A stretch of 64,000 bases of DNA from Flavobacteriales bacterium 33_180_T64 (GCA_002162685.1 MAAQ01000005.1:1-64000); one strand, 5' to 3'; counted from the first letter of the stretch, positions 54,403 to 62,880 are shown. A program made the numbers and translations. The notes: generated from the sequence alone by a model not told the origin.

Positions 54403-54669
54403 ATGATATGATTGCCTATTTATTTGCCTGATTATCAGATATAGTTAAAGATAGTGCAAAATTAGATGGGATTATCAATGATTATAATGATTGATTTTAT
54501 CAAAGCAATAAGCGTTGGCAGCGGCAACTGCGAAGCACATCACGAGGACTTATATATCAAATAAGAATGGCGCGAGTAATTTGACATAACGGCTAATTAT
54601 AGTCTAAATCATATTATAGAAGTTATAATTGTTTTAATATTTAATCATCCACTGGATAATCAAATATTA
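54403..54669. other. intergenic region, no gene seen
   Basis: No convincing ORF. It contains a locally G+C-rich stretch (54508-54550, AGCGTTGGCAGCGGCAACTG ...) with an inverted pair GGCAGCGGC / GCGAAGC-like, and a TGACATAACGGC at 54590. Repeat copy R1 and the toxin-antitoxin pair follow. Confidence 0.4.
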
Positions 54670-54790
54670 AAAATGTACTATAATGTTCTGCGTCATGTAA
54701 CTTTGCTTGGATAAAAGCGAAGTTTTTACTTCTAATTTTCTTTGATTTTTTCTTCTCGAATGTTTCTTTGGCAACTGTAATGGAATGGGA
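54670..54790 (+). repeat. intergenic repeat family R, copy 1 (divergent)
   Basis: Begins AAAATGTACTATAATGTTCT and continues GCGTCATGTAACTTTGCTTGG, nearly identical to the start of copy 59880. The middle (TTTCTTTGGCAACTGTAATGGAA) is more divergent and the GACGATAGGAG block is absent. It lies 98 bp upstream of the antitoxin gene. Confidence 0.65.
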
Positions 54791-54888
54791 ATAATTACTA
54801 AATACATGAAATTAGAACGCTTTAATTTGTAATATTCAATCGAAAACATTAAATTACATCAATAGTATGATTATTTAAACAAAAGAAT

Positions 54889-55146
54889 ATGTCTACAATT
54901 AGAAAAACAATAACATTTACTGAAAAACAAGACAAATGGATAAAATCACGAATTACAATTGGAGAATTTACAAATGATAGTGAATATCTTCGTGATTTAG
55001 TAAGACGGGATCAGGCAAAAAACGCTAAATTTTCAGTACTTAAAGTAGCCATAACAGAAGGTATGGAAAGTGGCATTAGCAATAAATCAGTTCCAGATAT
55101 TATGAAAGAAGTTGAAGAGCGTATGCGAGCAGATGGGCGTTTATAA
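54889..55146 (+). CDS. ParD-like type II antitoxin
   Basis: An 85-residue product. The N-terminal ribbon-helix-helix reads IRKTITFTEKQDKWIKSRI, then GEFTNDSEYLRDLVRRDQ. The C-terminus is a charged toxin-binding tail ending MKEVEERMRADGRL. The order antitoxin then toxin and the 14-bp overlap with the toxin ATG at 55133 are typical of parDE modules. It should autoregulate its promoter. Repeat copies R1 and R2 flank the pair. Confidence 0.88.
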   Translation: MSTIRKTITFTEKQDKWIKSRITIGEFTNDSEYLRDLVRRDQAKNAKFSVLKVAITEGMESGISNKSVPDIMKEVEERMRADGRL

Positions 55147-55423
55147 AGTATCTAGAAAGGCCGAAAGTGATCTTACCAAAATGTACGAATATGGAATTGA
55201 AAGGTTTGGATTAAAACAAGCGCAAGCATATTTATTTGGAGTACATGATATCTTTCAAGTTTTATCAGATAACATCAATCTTGGACGTGATGCCTCAGAA
55301 TTTATATTGTCTTTAAAAAGGTTTTCTTATAAATCTCACACTATTTTTTATTTGGCTACAGATATTGATATTTTGATTGTTCGTGTGCTAAATCAAAGTA
55401 TGGATTACGAAAATAATTTGTAG
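55133..55423 (+). CDS. RelE/ParE-family toxin
   Basis: A 96-residue product read from the ATG at 55133, which overlaps the antitoxin gene. VYKVSRKAESDLTKMYEYGIERFG, LKQAQAYLFGVHDIFQVLSDN, ASEFILSLKRFSYKSHTIFY and DILIVRVLNQSMDY (each in part) match the ParE fold; the C-terminal VRVLNQSMD is the usual hallmark. ParE toxins poison DNA gyrase. The earlier in-frame ATG at 55112 is inside the antitoxin and less likely. Confidence 0.88.
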   Translation: MGVYKVSRKAESDLTKMYEYGIERFGLKQAQAYLFGVHDIFQVLSDNINLGRDASEFILSLKRFSYKSHTIFYLATDIDILIVRVLNQSMDYENNL

Positions 55424-55520
55424 CTATGGATTTTTCTCTGCATGATTACAATAAAACTCACGTTTTTAATGTTACAAAGACATTTTATATAATGTCTGAT
55501 TATAATTTCAAATCTGAATT

Positions 55521-55680
55521 ATAATGTCATTGCGTTATGTAACTTGAGCTTTGGTTAAAAGCGAAAGGTTCTTCTTAAGTTTCTTAAAAAAATTTATTCT
55601 CAAAAGTTCCTTCTGCAATGCTAATGGAACACTCTTTTTATGAAGCGACGATAGGAGTGAAGTGGAATGTGTGTGAAATG
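55521..55680 (+). repeat. intergenic repeat family R, copy 2
   Basis: About 160 bp, colinear with the copy at 59880-60030. Shared blocks: GCGTTATGTAACTT, GCTTTGGT-AAAAGCGAAAG (a small hairpin), AATGGAACACTCTTTTTA, GAAGCGACGATAGGAG and GAAGTGGAATGTGTGTG. It lies between the convergent toxin gene and LytTR gene. Confidence 0.75.
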
Positions 55681-55701
55681 GGTACTTATAATTATAACAG
55701 C

Positions 55702-56391
55702 CTATTTTAACCTACTCAAAACAAATGATTTAAACTGAGAACCGATTGGAATTTTATTTTCTCCAATTACAACGTAATCTGAACTTACTGAATCTATTTT
55801 TGTGAAATTTACGATATAAGATTTTTGAATTTGAAAGAAGTTCTTGTTTAATAAAGATAATGCTTCGGCAATGCTTTGTCTTCCCATTATCTTTTTTCCA
55901 TTTACAAAATAGTTGATATAATTGCCGTCCTTTTGGATATATTCAATAGCATCAAGATTAATTTGATGTGTTTCTAATCCACTTTTAATAAATATAGTCT
56001 TAGAATGCTCAGAATGAATATCATTAGATTTTAATACAGCACTATTGGTATTTGTCAACTTTGTAATTGCTTTCGAAAAACGATCTAAACTAATAGGTTT
56101 TAAAAGGTAATCCACAGCATTAACTTCATAACTTTCTAAAGCATGTTCTGAATAAGCAGTAGTAAAGACAATACTTGTGTTTGGTGAAATCATTTTAGAC
56201 AAAGACAGACCACTTAAATGTGGCATATTAATATCCAAGAAAATAACATCAATAACATTAGTGTTCAAAAACTCTAATGCCTTTAATCCGTTTCTAAAAG
56301 TTGAAACCAATTCAAATTTTGAAAAATGAGTTAAATAGGACGCAATAAGGGCTATTGCTTTAGGTTCATCATCAACTATTATTACCTTCAT
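55702..56391 (-). CDS. LytTR-family response regulator
   Basis: A 229-residue product. Receiver: D7/D8/E9, phosphoacceptor D53 (VIFLDINMPHL), K98 (YLLKP). LytTR domain ~125-229 with FFQIQKSYIVNFTKI. It overlaps its kinase gene by 20 bp. The pair is divergent from the serine hydrolase gene at 57639. Confidence 0.94.
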   Translation of the reverse strand: MKVIIVDDEPKAIALIASYLTHFSKFELVSTFRNGLKALEFLNTNVIDVIFLDINMPHLSGLSLSKMISPNTSIVFTTAYSEHALESYEVNAVDYLLKPISLDRFSKAITKLTNTNSAVLKSNDIHSEHSKTIFIKSGLETHQINLDAIEYIQKDGNYINYFVNGKKIMGRQSIAEALSLLNKNFFQIQKSYIVNFTKIDSVSSDYVVIGENKIPIGSQFKSFVLSRLK

Positions 56392-57430
56392 TTGTGTTAA
56401 GTATCAATGTTACATTAAATATATATTCAGATTCTCCAATATCAAGTGAATATCTGCCAGGATAAGCTAATCTTAAACGTTCTTTAGTCGATTTTAATCC
56501 ATAACCACCAACGCTATCTGAAACAAGTTTTGGAGGAATAGAGTTTTTAATTTTCAATATAAATGTTGTTGGTTTAGTGATATCAATGTCAATATGTATA
56601 TAAGAATTAAACTCTGGCTGTACGCCATGTTTAAAAGCGTTTTCTACGAAACTTAACAGAATACCTTTTTCAATTAATTGTGTATCATTAGCTCCAGTAA
56701 TATTCAATTTATAATCAATTTCATCATCTTCAAATCGTAGTAAATGCAATTCTGAAAAATCTTGTATGAATTGTATTTCTTTTGACACAGGAACAAAGTC
56801 ACTTTTATTTTCGTAAACAACATAACGCAATAGTCCAGAAAGTTTATCAATACTCGTTGCCAGTTTTGGATTTTTTGATTGATTTACCATGGCTAACAAG
56901 TTATTCATAGTGTTGAATAAAAAATGTGGATGTAATTGAGAGCGTAGTAAATTAAGCTCAGTTTGATTATTTATCAATTCCAAATTTCGTTTATCAGCTT
57001 CCATTTTGCTCCAAGCTTTTATTAAACCATAAGCAATTGCAACCGTAGTGTAAAAAATAAAAATGCCATACCAAAGCGATGGAAACCAAACAATATGAAC
57101 AAAACCTAAAAAGAAAAGTTTAACCACTATTATATAAAAACCTAAAAACACAGCCATCCCAATAATAATCTTGGTTATCACGCTTTTAAACTTTGACTTT
57201 TCAGTGAGTTTTTGAGTAAAATAAAATTGAATGTAAAAATATAATGCAAATATTGGCTGACTAATACCAAAGAAATTTATAAGATCTTTGCTGTGTTCAG
57301 TAGTCCCAGAAACAACTCCATTACTAATATCTACCACATGTTCGGTAATAGAAAATGAATAAATAATTAGCCAAGAACTAAAAATCCAAAACAAAATATT
57401 AAGTCCAATTTCAATCCATTTTTTACTCAT
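56372..57430 (-). CDS. LytS-type membrane sensor histidine kinase
   Basis: A 352-residue product. Four hydrophobic segments in the first ~150 residues (IGLNILFWIFSSWLIIYSF, FFGISQPIFALYFYI, IIIGMAVFLGFYIIVVKLFFL, LWYGIFIFYTTVAIAYGLI), then a coiled coil. The catalytic part has HPHFLFNTMNNLLAM, N-box FVENAFKHG and G-box GGYGLKST. Partner of the regulator at 55702. The first residue of the usual NPH motif is His here. Confidence 0.93.
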   Translation of the reverse strand: MSKKWIEIGLNILFWIFSSWLIIYSFSITEHVVDISNGVVSGTTEHSKDLINFFGISQPIFALYFYIQFYFTQKLTEKSKFKSVITKIIIGMAVFLGFYIIVVKLFFLGFVHIVWFPSLWYGIFIFYTTVAIAYGLIKAWSKMEADKRNLELINNQTELNLLRSQLHPHFLFNTMNNLLAMVNQSKNPKLATSIDKLSGLLRYVVYENKSDFVPVSKEIQFIQDFSELHLLRFEDDEIDYKLNITGANDTQLIEKGILLSFVENAFKHGVQPEFNSYIHIDIDITKPTTFILKIKNSIPPKLVSDSVGGYGLKSTKERLRLAYPGRYSLDIGESEYIFNVTLILNTNEGNNS

Positions 57431-57638
57431 ATGGCTAAGATATGATATTTATGAGTCTATTTATTTATTTGGTATGAAAGCCCTTAAATATGGTACAAAG
57501 TAGCAATATAAAATTACATAACTTTTTCTTAGACGTTTATACCTCAAATTATGCTTGCTATAACTTAGTCATGTAAATTTCACCATCAAGTTATTTATTT
57601 GCATAAGAAATCAAATCATTAATATAATCATTCAAAAA

Positions 57639-59060
57639 ATGAAACAGTTATCAATTATTCTTACGTTTACTCTTGTCCTTTTGACGAGTTGCTATGCACA
57701 AAATGAATCAAAAATAAAAAACATTGCAAATCTAGAATCTAATGTAGATGCTTTAGTAAAGCAATATCAAGACTTAGATATATTTTCAGGAATTGTATTA
57801 GTTGCAGAAAAAGGTTCTCCAAAGTATCATAAAGCATTTGGTTTGGCAAATAGAGAAACCAATACAGCCAATACAATTAATACCAAGTTTGATATTGGAT
57901 CAATGAATAAGTCGTTCACTAAAACAGTAATTCTGCAATTAATAGAAGAAGGAAAGCTAAAGGTTACTGACAAACTAGGACAATATATTTCAGGGTTTCC
58001 AGAAATTGCTGCAAATAAAATAACAATAACCGATTTATTGAATCATTCTTCTGGTTATACAGATTATTGGGGAGAAGATTTTGACGAACTCTCTATAGAT
58101 CAAAAAAGATTATTAGGTTTAGTAGAACGAATTAAAAAGTTAAGGTTAGAGTTTGAACCAGGAACAGAAAGAGCTTACAGTAATTCAGGCTATGTATTAT
58201 TAGGTGCAATTATTGAAAAAATTACTAATAAAACATATCATCAAAATGTAGTAGATCGCATTATTAAGCCTTTAAAAATGACAGAAACGTATGTTATTGA
58301 TAAACACAAAGTACCCAATAGAGCAATAGGTTATTATAAGGATATGAAAGGTAATATTTCTAACAATTTAGGATTTACAGAAGTACCAAATCCAGATGGA
58401 GGATTTCATTCTACACCAAGAGATATTGTAAAGTTTTATTCTGAATATTTTTATGGCACTACATTGTTAAACAAAGCAACAAAACATAATGAAGCTTTTT
58501 TCGGATCAATGAAGAAAAGAAAAAGAACAGGAGAAGCCTCGCTAATGGCAGGAGGATTTCCAGGTGCAAATACAGCTTATTTAGAAATAATGCGAGATCA
58601 GATAAGTATAATTGTTTTTGCTAATATGGATGAGCCAGTAGGAGAGCAGGTTGCTGTAGGTATTTTAGCTTTGGTACGAGGAGAAACTCCAGTAACTCCG
58701 TCATTACCTGCAAACCAGAATGTATATAACCATTATGTTAAGCATGGTATTAATTATGTTGAAGAACATTTTTCTGAGTTGACTGTAAATTTTCATTCCG
58801 AAGATCCAAAAGGGCTAATCCTCAATGGCATTGGTTATAATTTCTTAAGGGAAGGTGAAACAGACGAAGCACTCAAATTTTTCAAACTTAACGTCAAACT
58901 ATTTCCTGAAGATGCTAATCTTTGGGATAGTCTGGGAGAAGTTCATTTTAAACTTGGCCAGAATGAAAAAGCCTTAGAGTATTGCCAAAAGGTTCTATCT
59001 ATGGATCCTTATATGGAATCAGCAAAGGAAATGATTAAAAAAATAAAAGAGAAAATGTAA
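57639..59060 (+). CDS. serine hydrolase (beta-lactamase family) lipoprotein with TPR tail
   Basis: A 473-residue lipoprotein (lipobox LLTSC). The beta-lactamase/DD-peptidase fold (~35-345) has intact catalytic motifs: S-x-x-K in GSMNKSFT and Y-S-N in RAYSNSGYVLLG, plus LLNHSSGYTDYWG. The C-terminal ~110 residues carry TPR-like helices (DANLWDSLGEVHFKLGQNEKAL). Domain order matches the degenerate proteins at 43490 and 45412, but here the active site is kept. It is divergent from the LytTR pair at 55702-57430. Confidence 0.9.
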   Translation: MKQLSIILTFTLVLLTSCYAQNESKIKNIANLESNVDALVKQYQDLDIFSGIVLVAEKGSPKYHKAFGLANRETNTANTINTKFDIGSMNKSFTKTVILQLIEEGKLKVTDKLGQYISGFPEIAANKITITDLLNHSSGYTDYWGEDFDELSIDQKRLLGLVERIKKLRLEFEPGTERAYSNSGYVLLGAIIEKITNKTYHQNVVDRIIKPLKMTETYVIDKHKVPNRAIGYYKDMKGNISNNLGFTEVPNPDGGFHSTPRDIVKFYSEYFYGTTLLNKATKHNEAFFGSMKKRKRTGEASLMAGGFPGANTAYLEIMRDQISIIVFANMDEPVGEQVAVGILALVRGETPVTPSLPANQNVYNHYVKHGINYVEEHFSELTVNFHSEDPKGLILNGIGYNFLREGETDEALKFFKLNVKLFPEDANLWDSLGEVHFKLGQNEKALEYCQKVLSMDPYMESAKEMIKKIKEKM

Positions 59061-59108
59061 CATAATTCACGAAAAATAAAGGCAAGTTTGCAAAAAATAA
59101 ATAGATAC

Positions 59109-59834
59109 ATGAAAACTCTGGTAGTAGGAGCAAGTGGAGCAACTGGTAAACAATTAGTAGAACAACTACTAATTCAAAAACATGACGTTTTAGTAATTGT
59201 AAGATCACCTGAAGTTTTACCAAAATCGTGGAAAAACAATAACAACGTGCAAATTATAAAAGCAAGTCTTTTAGATTTAAATGATACAGAGATGAGAGAT
59301 ATTGTTAATGGTTGTCAAGCTGTTGCTTCATGTCTTGGTCATAATATGAATTGGAAAGGTATTTATGGGCAACCAACTAGACTTGTTACAGGTGCTACTC
59401 AAAGACTATGTGATGCCATAAAATCTAATAATCAACAACATACAACAAAATATGTTTTAATGAATACTACAGGAAATCGTAATCGCGACTTAAGCGAACC
59501 CATTTCTTTTTCTCAAAAATGTGTAATTGGTCTGCTTCGTTTATTATTGCCACCTCATGTAGATAATGAAAAAGCTGCAGATTATTTACGAACTCAAATT
59601 GGGCAAAAAAATGATTTTATTGAATGGGTTGCAGTAAGACCAGATGGTTTAATCAATGAAGATGAAGTAACAGATTATGAAACTCATGCTTCTCCAAAAA
59701 GAAGCGCCATTTTTAATGCAGGTAAAGTTAGTCGTATTAATGTTGGTCATTTTATGGCTAGTCTAATCAATCAAGACGACTTATGGACAAAATGGAAAGG
59801 GCAAATGCCAGTAATCTATAGCAAATCGCATTAA
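59109..59834 (+). CDS. NAD(P)-binding oxidoreductase/epimerase-like protein (atypical SDR)
   Basis: A 241-residue product from the ATG at 59109. An N-terminal Rossmann fold has VVGASGATGKQLVEQLL (GxxGxxG), DVLVIVRSPEVLP, then IIKASLLD and AVASCLGHN. It belongs to the NAD(P)H-binding/NmrA-like group (SDR_a5 type); the usual YxxxK pair is not evident, so catalysis is uncertain. It lies 48 bp after the serine hydrolase and probably shares its transcript. Confidence 0.85.
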   Translation: MKTLVVGASGATGKQLVEQLLIQKHDVLVIVRSPEVLPKSWKNNNNVQIIKASLLDLNDTEMRDIVNGCQAVASCLGHNMNWKGIYGQPTRLVTGATQRLCDAIKSNNQQHTTKYVLMNTTGNRNRDLSEPISFSQKCVIGLLRLLLPPHVDNEKAADYLRTQIGQKNDFIEWVAVRPDGLINEDEVTDYETHASPKRSAIFNAGKVSRINVGHFMASLINQDDLWTKWKGQMPVIYSKSH

Positions 59835-59879
59835 GTTAAAAATTCAATAATTTAACTTTTGTAAAGTCTAATCAATAAT

Positions 59880-60030
59880 AAAATGTACTATAATGTTCTG
59901 CGTTATGTAACTTTGCTTTGGTAAAAGCGAAAGTTATTCTACAGTTTCTTGAAAAGTTTCTTCTACAATGTTAATGGAACACTCTTTTTACGAAGCGACG
60001 ATAGGAGAGAAGTGGAATGTGTGTGGAATG
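59880..60030 (+). repeat. intergenic repeat family R, copy 3
   Basis: 151 bp, colinear with 55521-55680 and, in its first half, with 54670-54790. It ends GAAGCGACGATAGGAGAGAA-GTGGAATGTGTGTGGAATG. It lies 45 bp after the preceding gene and just before the promoter of the AraC-fusion gene. Confidence 0.75.
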
Positions 60031-60069
60031 CTTCTATAGATTTATCTTGATGATGTATTTTTACTTTTA

Positions 60070-60077
60070 TACATTTG
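60070..60077 (+). promoter_or_regulatory. -7 element of the FlgO/TPR/AraC gene
   Basis: TACATTTG, a perfect TAnnTTTG match, 15 bp before the ATG at 60092. It shows that the open frame from 60017 starts too early. Confidence 0.55.
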
Positions 60078-60091
60078 CTTTAAAAACTCTA

Positions 60092-61882
60092 ATGATTAAC
60101 CAAAAATCCATTGCAGTACTGCCTTTTGTCAATATGAGCGATACTATTGATAATGAATATTTCTGTGATGGATTAACAGAAGAAATTATTAATGCACTTG
60201 CCAGAATAAAAGGCTTAGCTGTAACCTCTCGCACGTCATCATTCTATTTTAAAAATAAAAAGGTAACAGCTAAAGAGATTATTGAAAAACTAAATGTGGC
60301 TACATTTATAGAAGGTAGCGTAAGAACATCTAAACATAAAATGCGTATTACCGTTCAGATGATAGACACGGTAGACGATTTTCATTTCTGGTCAGAAACT
60401 TTTGATAGAAATCCTGATGATATTTTTGCGGTTCAAGATGAAATTAGCCTATTCATTGCTGAAAAATTACGCGAACATATAGGCCATCTCGAAATTGGGG
60501 ATAAGTTAATAGAACCTATAGATGTGCCAATAGGTTTTTATAGAGAATACCTAAAAGGTCGCTATTTTTTAATGAAATTAGATTATGATAGTTCAATCAA
60601 ATCAATCAATATTTTTAAAGATATCATTAAAAAAGAACCCAACTTTGTACATCCTTATTTAGATATAAATCAAGCCTATGCCTTTATGGGAACTATGGGA
60701 TTGTTGCCAGCATTTGAAGCTTATAAAAAAGCCCAACCTTATTTGCAAAAAGCCTTAGAGCTAGATCCTGATTCATCAAGGTCACAATTGAATTTGTCTT
60801 GGATAGAATGTTGGCAAAATTGGAATCTTAGAAAAGCCTATGAACACGCAAATAAAGCGTTGGAGCTACAACCAGCAGACGATATTTATTTAACCATTTC
60901 TAACTTTTTAACGGTGGAAGGGAAATTAGATGCGGCACGTAATTATCTTGACAAAGCGTTACAATTAGATCCTTATGCCGCCATAAATCATCATTATAAG
61001 GGTTTTTTATACTACTTGAAAGAAGAATATAAAACTGCGATACCTTATCTAAAAAAGGCATTGGAATTAGACCCTAAGTTACCCTTTCCACCAATCTATA
61101 TAGGACTAAGTTTATTAATATCAGGAAAACCAAATGAGGCCTTGGCATATTTTGGTGCTCTTAAAGGTATTTCTAAGAAAGACCTCACCAAATTAGGAGG
61201 TCAAACCATGTGTTATGCAAAGCTTAATGAAATGGAAAAGTGCAATGATGGATTAAAAGAATTGGAAACCTATTTAACAACAGCATTTGTAGATAAGGCA
61301 TTTACGTTTTTGATATTAGTTAATACCTTGTTAGGTAATAATGAAAAAGCAGTTGATTTAATAGCTCAAGCATACAATAGCCGTTTGCCATTAATTTTAT
61401 TATTGAATCCTTCACCAATTCTTAAGCCTTTAAGAAATCACAAAAGATTTAAAGAAATAATGCTTAAAGCAATTCCTGATAATGTAAACTATAAACAGAA
61501 ACAAAAGTACAAGCAGGCATTATTGGATAGTTCCGAAATTGAAAAGTATACTAAAGACTTAGAACAGATTATGTTGGATTATAAACTGTATTTAAATCCA
61601 GATCTATCATTAAAGGATTTAGCTTCTTATCTAGAGCTTCCAGCAAATTACGTCTCTCAATTATTGAATGAAGGTTTTGCTAAAAACTTTTCTGAATATG
61701 TCAATACCTTTAGAGTTAATGAATTTAAAAAACGTGTTCTTTTAGAAGAAAACAAAGGGTTGACCATAATGGCAATCTCCTACGATAGTGGTTTTAACTC
61801 TAAAACTGTGTTTAATACTTTTTTTAAAAAGATTGAAGGTATTACCCCAAACACATTCCTTAAAAATTATAAAGCCAATTAG
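60092..61882 (+). CDS. one-component regulator: FlgO/TolB-N-like domain, TPRs, AraC HTH
   Basis: A 596-residue product from the ATG at 60092. Residues ~1-140 are the FlgO/TolB N-terminal type domain (KSIAVLPFVNMSDTIDNEYF, DGLTEEIINALARIKGLAV). Residues ~165-450 are TPR repeats (YLQKALELDPDSSRSQLNLS, YLKKALELDPKLPFPPIYIG). Residues ~495-596 are an AraC-type HTH (LSLKDLASYLELPANYVSQLL, MAISYDSGFNSKTVFNTFF). No membrane helix. Probably a cytoplasmic regulator; a 26-bp box overlapping its stop codon recurs before 62881 and may be its operator. Confidence 0.88.
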   Translation: MINQKSIAVLPFVNMSDTIDNEYFCDGLTEEIINALARIKGLAVTSRTSSFYFKNKKVTAKEIIEKLNVATFIEGSVRTSKHKMRITVQMIDTVDDFHFWSETFDRNPDDIFAVQDEISLFIAEKLREHIGHLEIGDKLIEPIDVPIGFYREYLKGRYFLMKLDYDSSIKSINIFKDIIKKEPNFVHPYLDINQAYAFMGTMGLLPAFEAYKKAQPYLQKALELDPDSSRSQLNLSWIECWQNWNLRKAYEHANKALELQPADDIYLTISNFLTVEGKLDAARNYLDKALQLDPYAAINHHYKGFLYYLKEEYKTAIPYLKKALELDPKLPFPPIYIGLSLLISGKPNEALAYFGALKGISKKDLTKLGGQTMCYAKLNEMEKCNDGLKELETYLTTAFVDKAFTFLILVNTLLGNNEKAVDLIAQAYNSRLPLILLLNPSPILKPLRNHKRFKEIMLKAIPDNVNYKQKQKYKQALLDSSEIEKYTKDLEQIMLDYKLYLNPDLSLKDLASYLELPANYVSQLLNEGFAKNFSEYVNTFRVNEFKKRVLLEENKGLTIMAISYDSGFNSKTVFNTFFKKIEGITPNTFLKNYKAN

Positions 61883-61932
61883 TTCTGATTTCTAAACACG
61901 AACTTTTTCAAAGTATTTCTTCTCTAGATTTG
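61882..61932 (+). promoter_or_regulatory. promoter box of the 61971 outer-membrane protein gene
   Basis: A 26-bp box (GTTC-N14-GAAC followed by TTTT, 61882-61907) is followed by a perfect -7 element TAGATTTG at 61925-61932. The same box (24/26) lies at 62813, with a -7-like octamer at the same 43-bp offset. Confidence 0.6.
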
Positions 61933-61970
61933 TCTCATTAAAAAAAACATTAATCAAAAAACAAACAATT

Positions 61971-62588
61971 ATGAAATCAATTAAAATGAGAACAATCAAA
62001 AAACAAATTTTATTAAGAATGGCTTGTGTAGCCTTTGCATTACTATCTAGTATAACATACGCACAAAACACAAATCCAGAAACAACAACACAAAGAGATG
62101 GCTTCATCTTCGAGTTTAGTTTAGGTAGTGGGATTATCAGTTTAGAAGATAGTGCAGGTATTCAAACTTTCGATAAATCTCAAGGAACATTCAGTTTTCC
62201 AGATTTAAAGCTTGGTTATATGTTAAATGAAAAACTTGCCATTATTGTCTCTATGCCAGGAAATATATACGAATTTCAGGATAATGACAGGCATTTTGGA
62301 GGCTTTATACCATCTCTACAATATTGGGTAAAAGATCGTTGGTGGATTCATGGGGGAATTGGTTTAGCAATAGATTCGCCTGCACTATATGATATTGAAG
62401 ACGATGTAAATGACGATTGGAACTTCGGTTGTGCTGTTATGGCAAGTACAGGTTACGAAATTTACAAAAAGAAGAACTTTGCGCTTAATGTTCAGTCTAA
62501 ATTAGTTCTTGGTCGTGCGTTTTTAGATGGAGATGCGCATAGAGATGCACTAATCTTTAATGTAGGATTAGGGTTTAACTGGCTATAA
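61971..62588 (+). CDS. outer-membrane beta-barrel protein
   Basis: A 205-residue product with a signal peptide ending TYAQ (~residue 32). The mature part alternates hydrophobic and polar residues in ~8 strands (FIFEFSLGSGIISLE, LKLGYMLNEKLAIIVSM, SLQYWVKDRWWIHGGIGLA, VMASTGYEIY, LIFNVGLGFNWL), ending with an aromatic/Leu residue as OMPs do. Of the small porin/OmpW-like kind; exact family not assigned. It follows the AraC-fusion regulator by 88 bp and is probably its target. Confidence 0.78.
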   Translation: MKSIKMRTIKKQILLRMACVAFALLSSITYAQNTNPETTTQRDGFIFEFSLGSGIISLEDSAGIQTFDKSQGTFSFPDLKLGYMLNEKLAIIVSMPGNIYEFQDNDRHFGGFIPSLQYWVKDRWWIHGGIGLAIDSPALYDIEDDVNDDWNFGCAVMASTGYEIYKKKNFALNVQSKLVLGRAFLDGDAHRDALIFNVGLGFNWL

Positions 62589-62632
62589 GCTTTAATATTA
62601 ATAATGAACAATATGGTAATGAATAAATATAA

Positions 62633-62809
62633 TCGCCTAAAAACTTTACGAGCCTTACTTTGTTTTCTATTAGTTTAACTATAATTGGTAATCTTATAAC
62701 AGGTTCTTTATTTGGTTGGATTTATTGGAAAATAGGCCTTATAATTGCAATAATAGCTCATATAACTTGGGACTTAGTTTTTCACGTTATAGGTTCACCA
62801 TATATGTAA
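62633..62809 (+). pseudogene. C-terminal relic of a CPBP-family intramembrane protease
   Basis: An open frame without a start codon, preceded by an in-frame TAA at 62630, reads LTIIGNLITGSLFGWIYWK, then GLIIAIIAHITWDLVFHVIG to a TAA. FGW-YWK-GL--AI-AH---D is the third-motif region of CPBP (CAAX-protease/bacteriocin-processing) proteins. Only ~59 codons remain, so the rest has been deleted. It lies between the OMP gene and another broken gene. Confidence 0.55.
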
Positions 62810-62812
62810 AAT

Positions 62813-62863
62813 GTTCCGATTTCTAGACACGAACTTTTAAACCCCAAACAATTCCCAACTTTA
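62813..62863 (+). promoter_or_regulatory. second copy of the 61882 promoter box
   Basis: GTTC-N14-GAAC plus TTTT (62813-62838), two mismatches from 61882-61907. CAACTTTA at 62856-62863 sits at the -7 position, 43 bp from the box start as at 61925. The ATG of the broken MDR gene follows at 62881. Confidence 0.5.
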
Positions 62864-62880
62864 CCGCAAATAAAGTGATT

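Noticed and set aside
54500-54600. attC-like or integron-type site (AGCGTTGGCAGCGGC ... TGACATAACGGC)
   Set aside because: No integron integrase, no repeated cassettes, and the inner and outer core sites do not pair convincingly.
60017-60091. Upstream start of the AraC-fusion gene within the open frame
   Set aside because: These codons come from repeat copy R3 and lie upstream of the -7 element TACATTTG; the ATG at 60092 gives the normal domain start.
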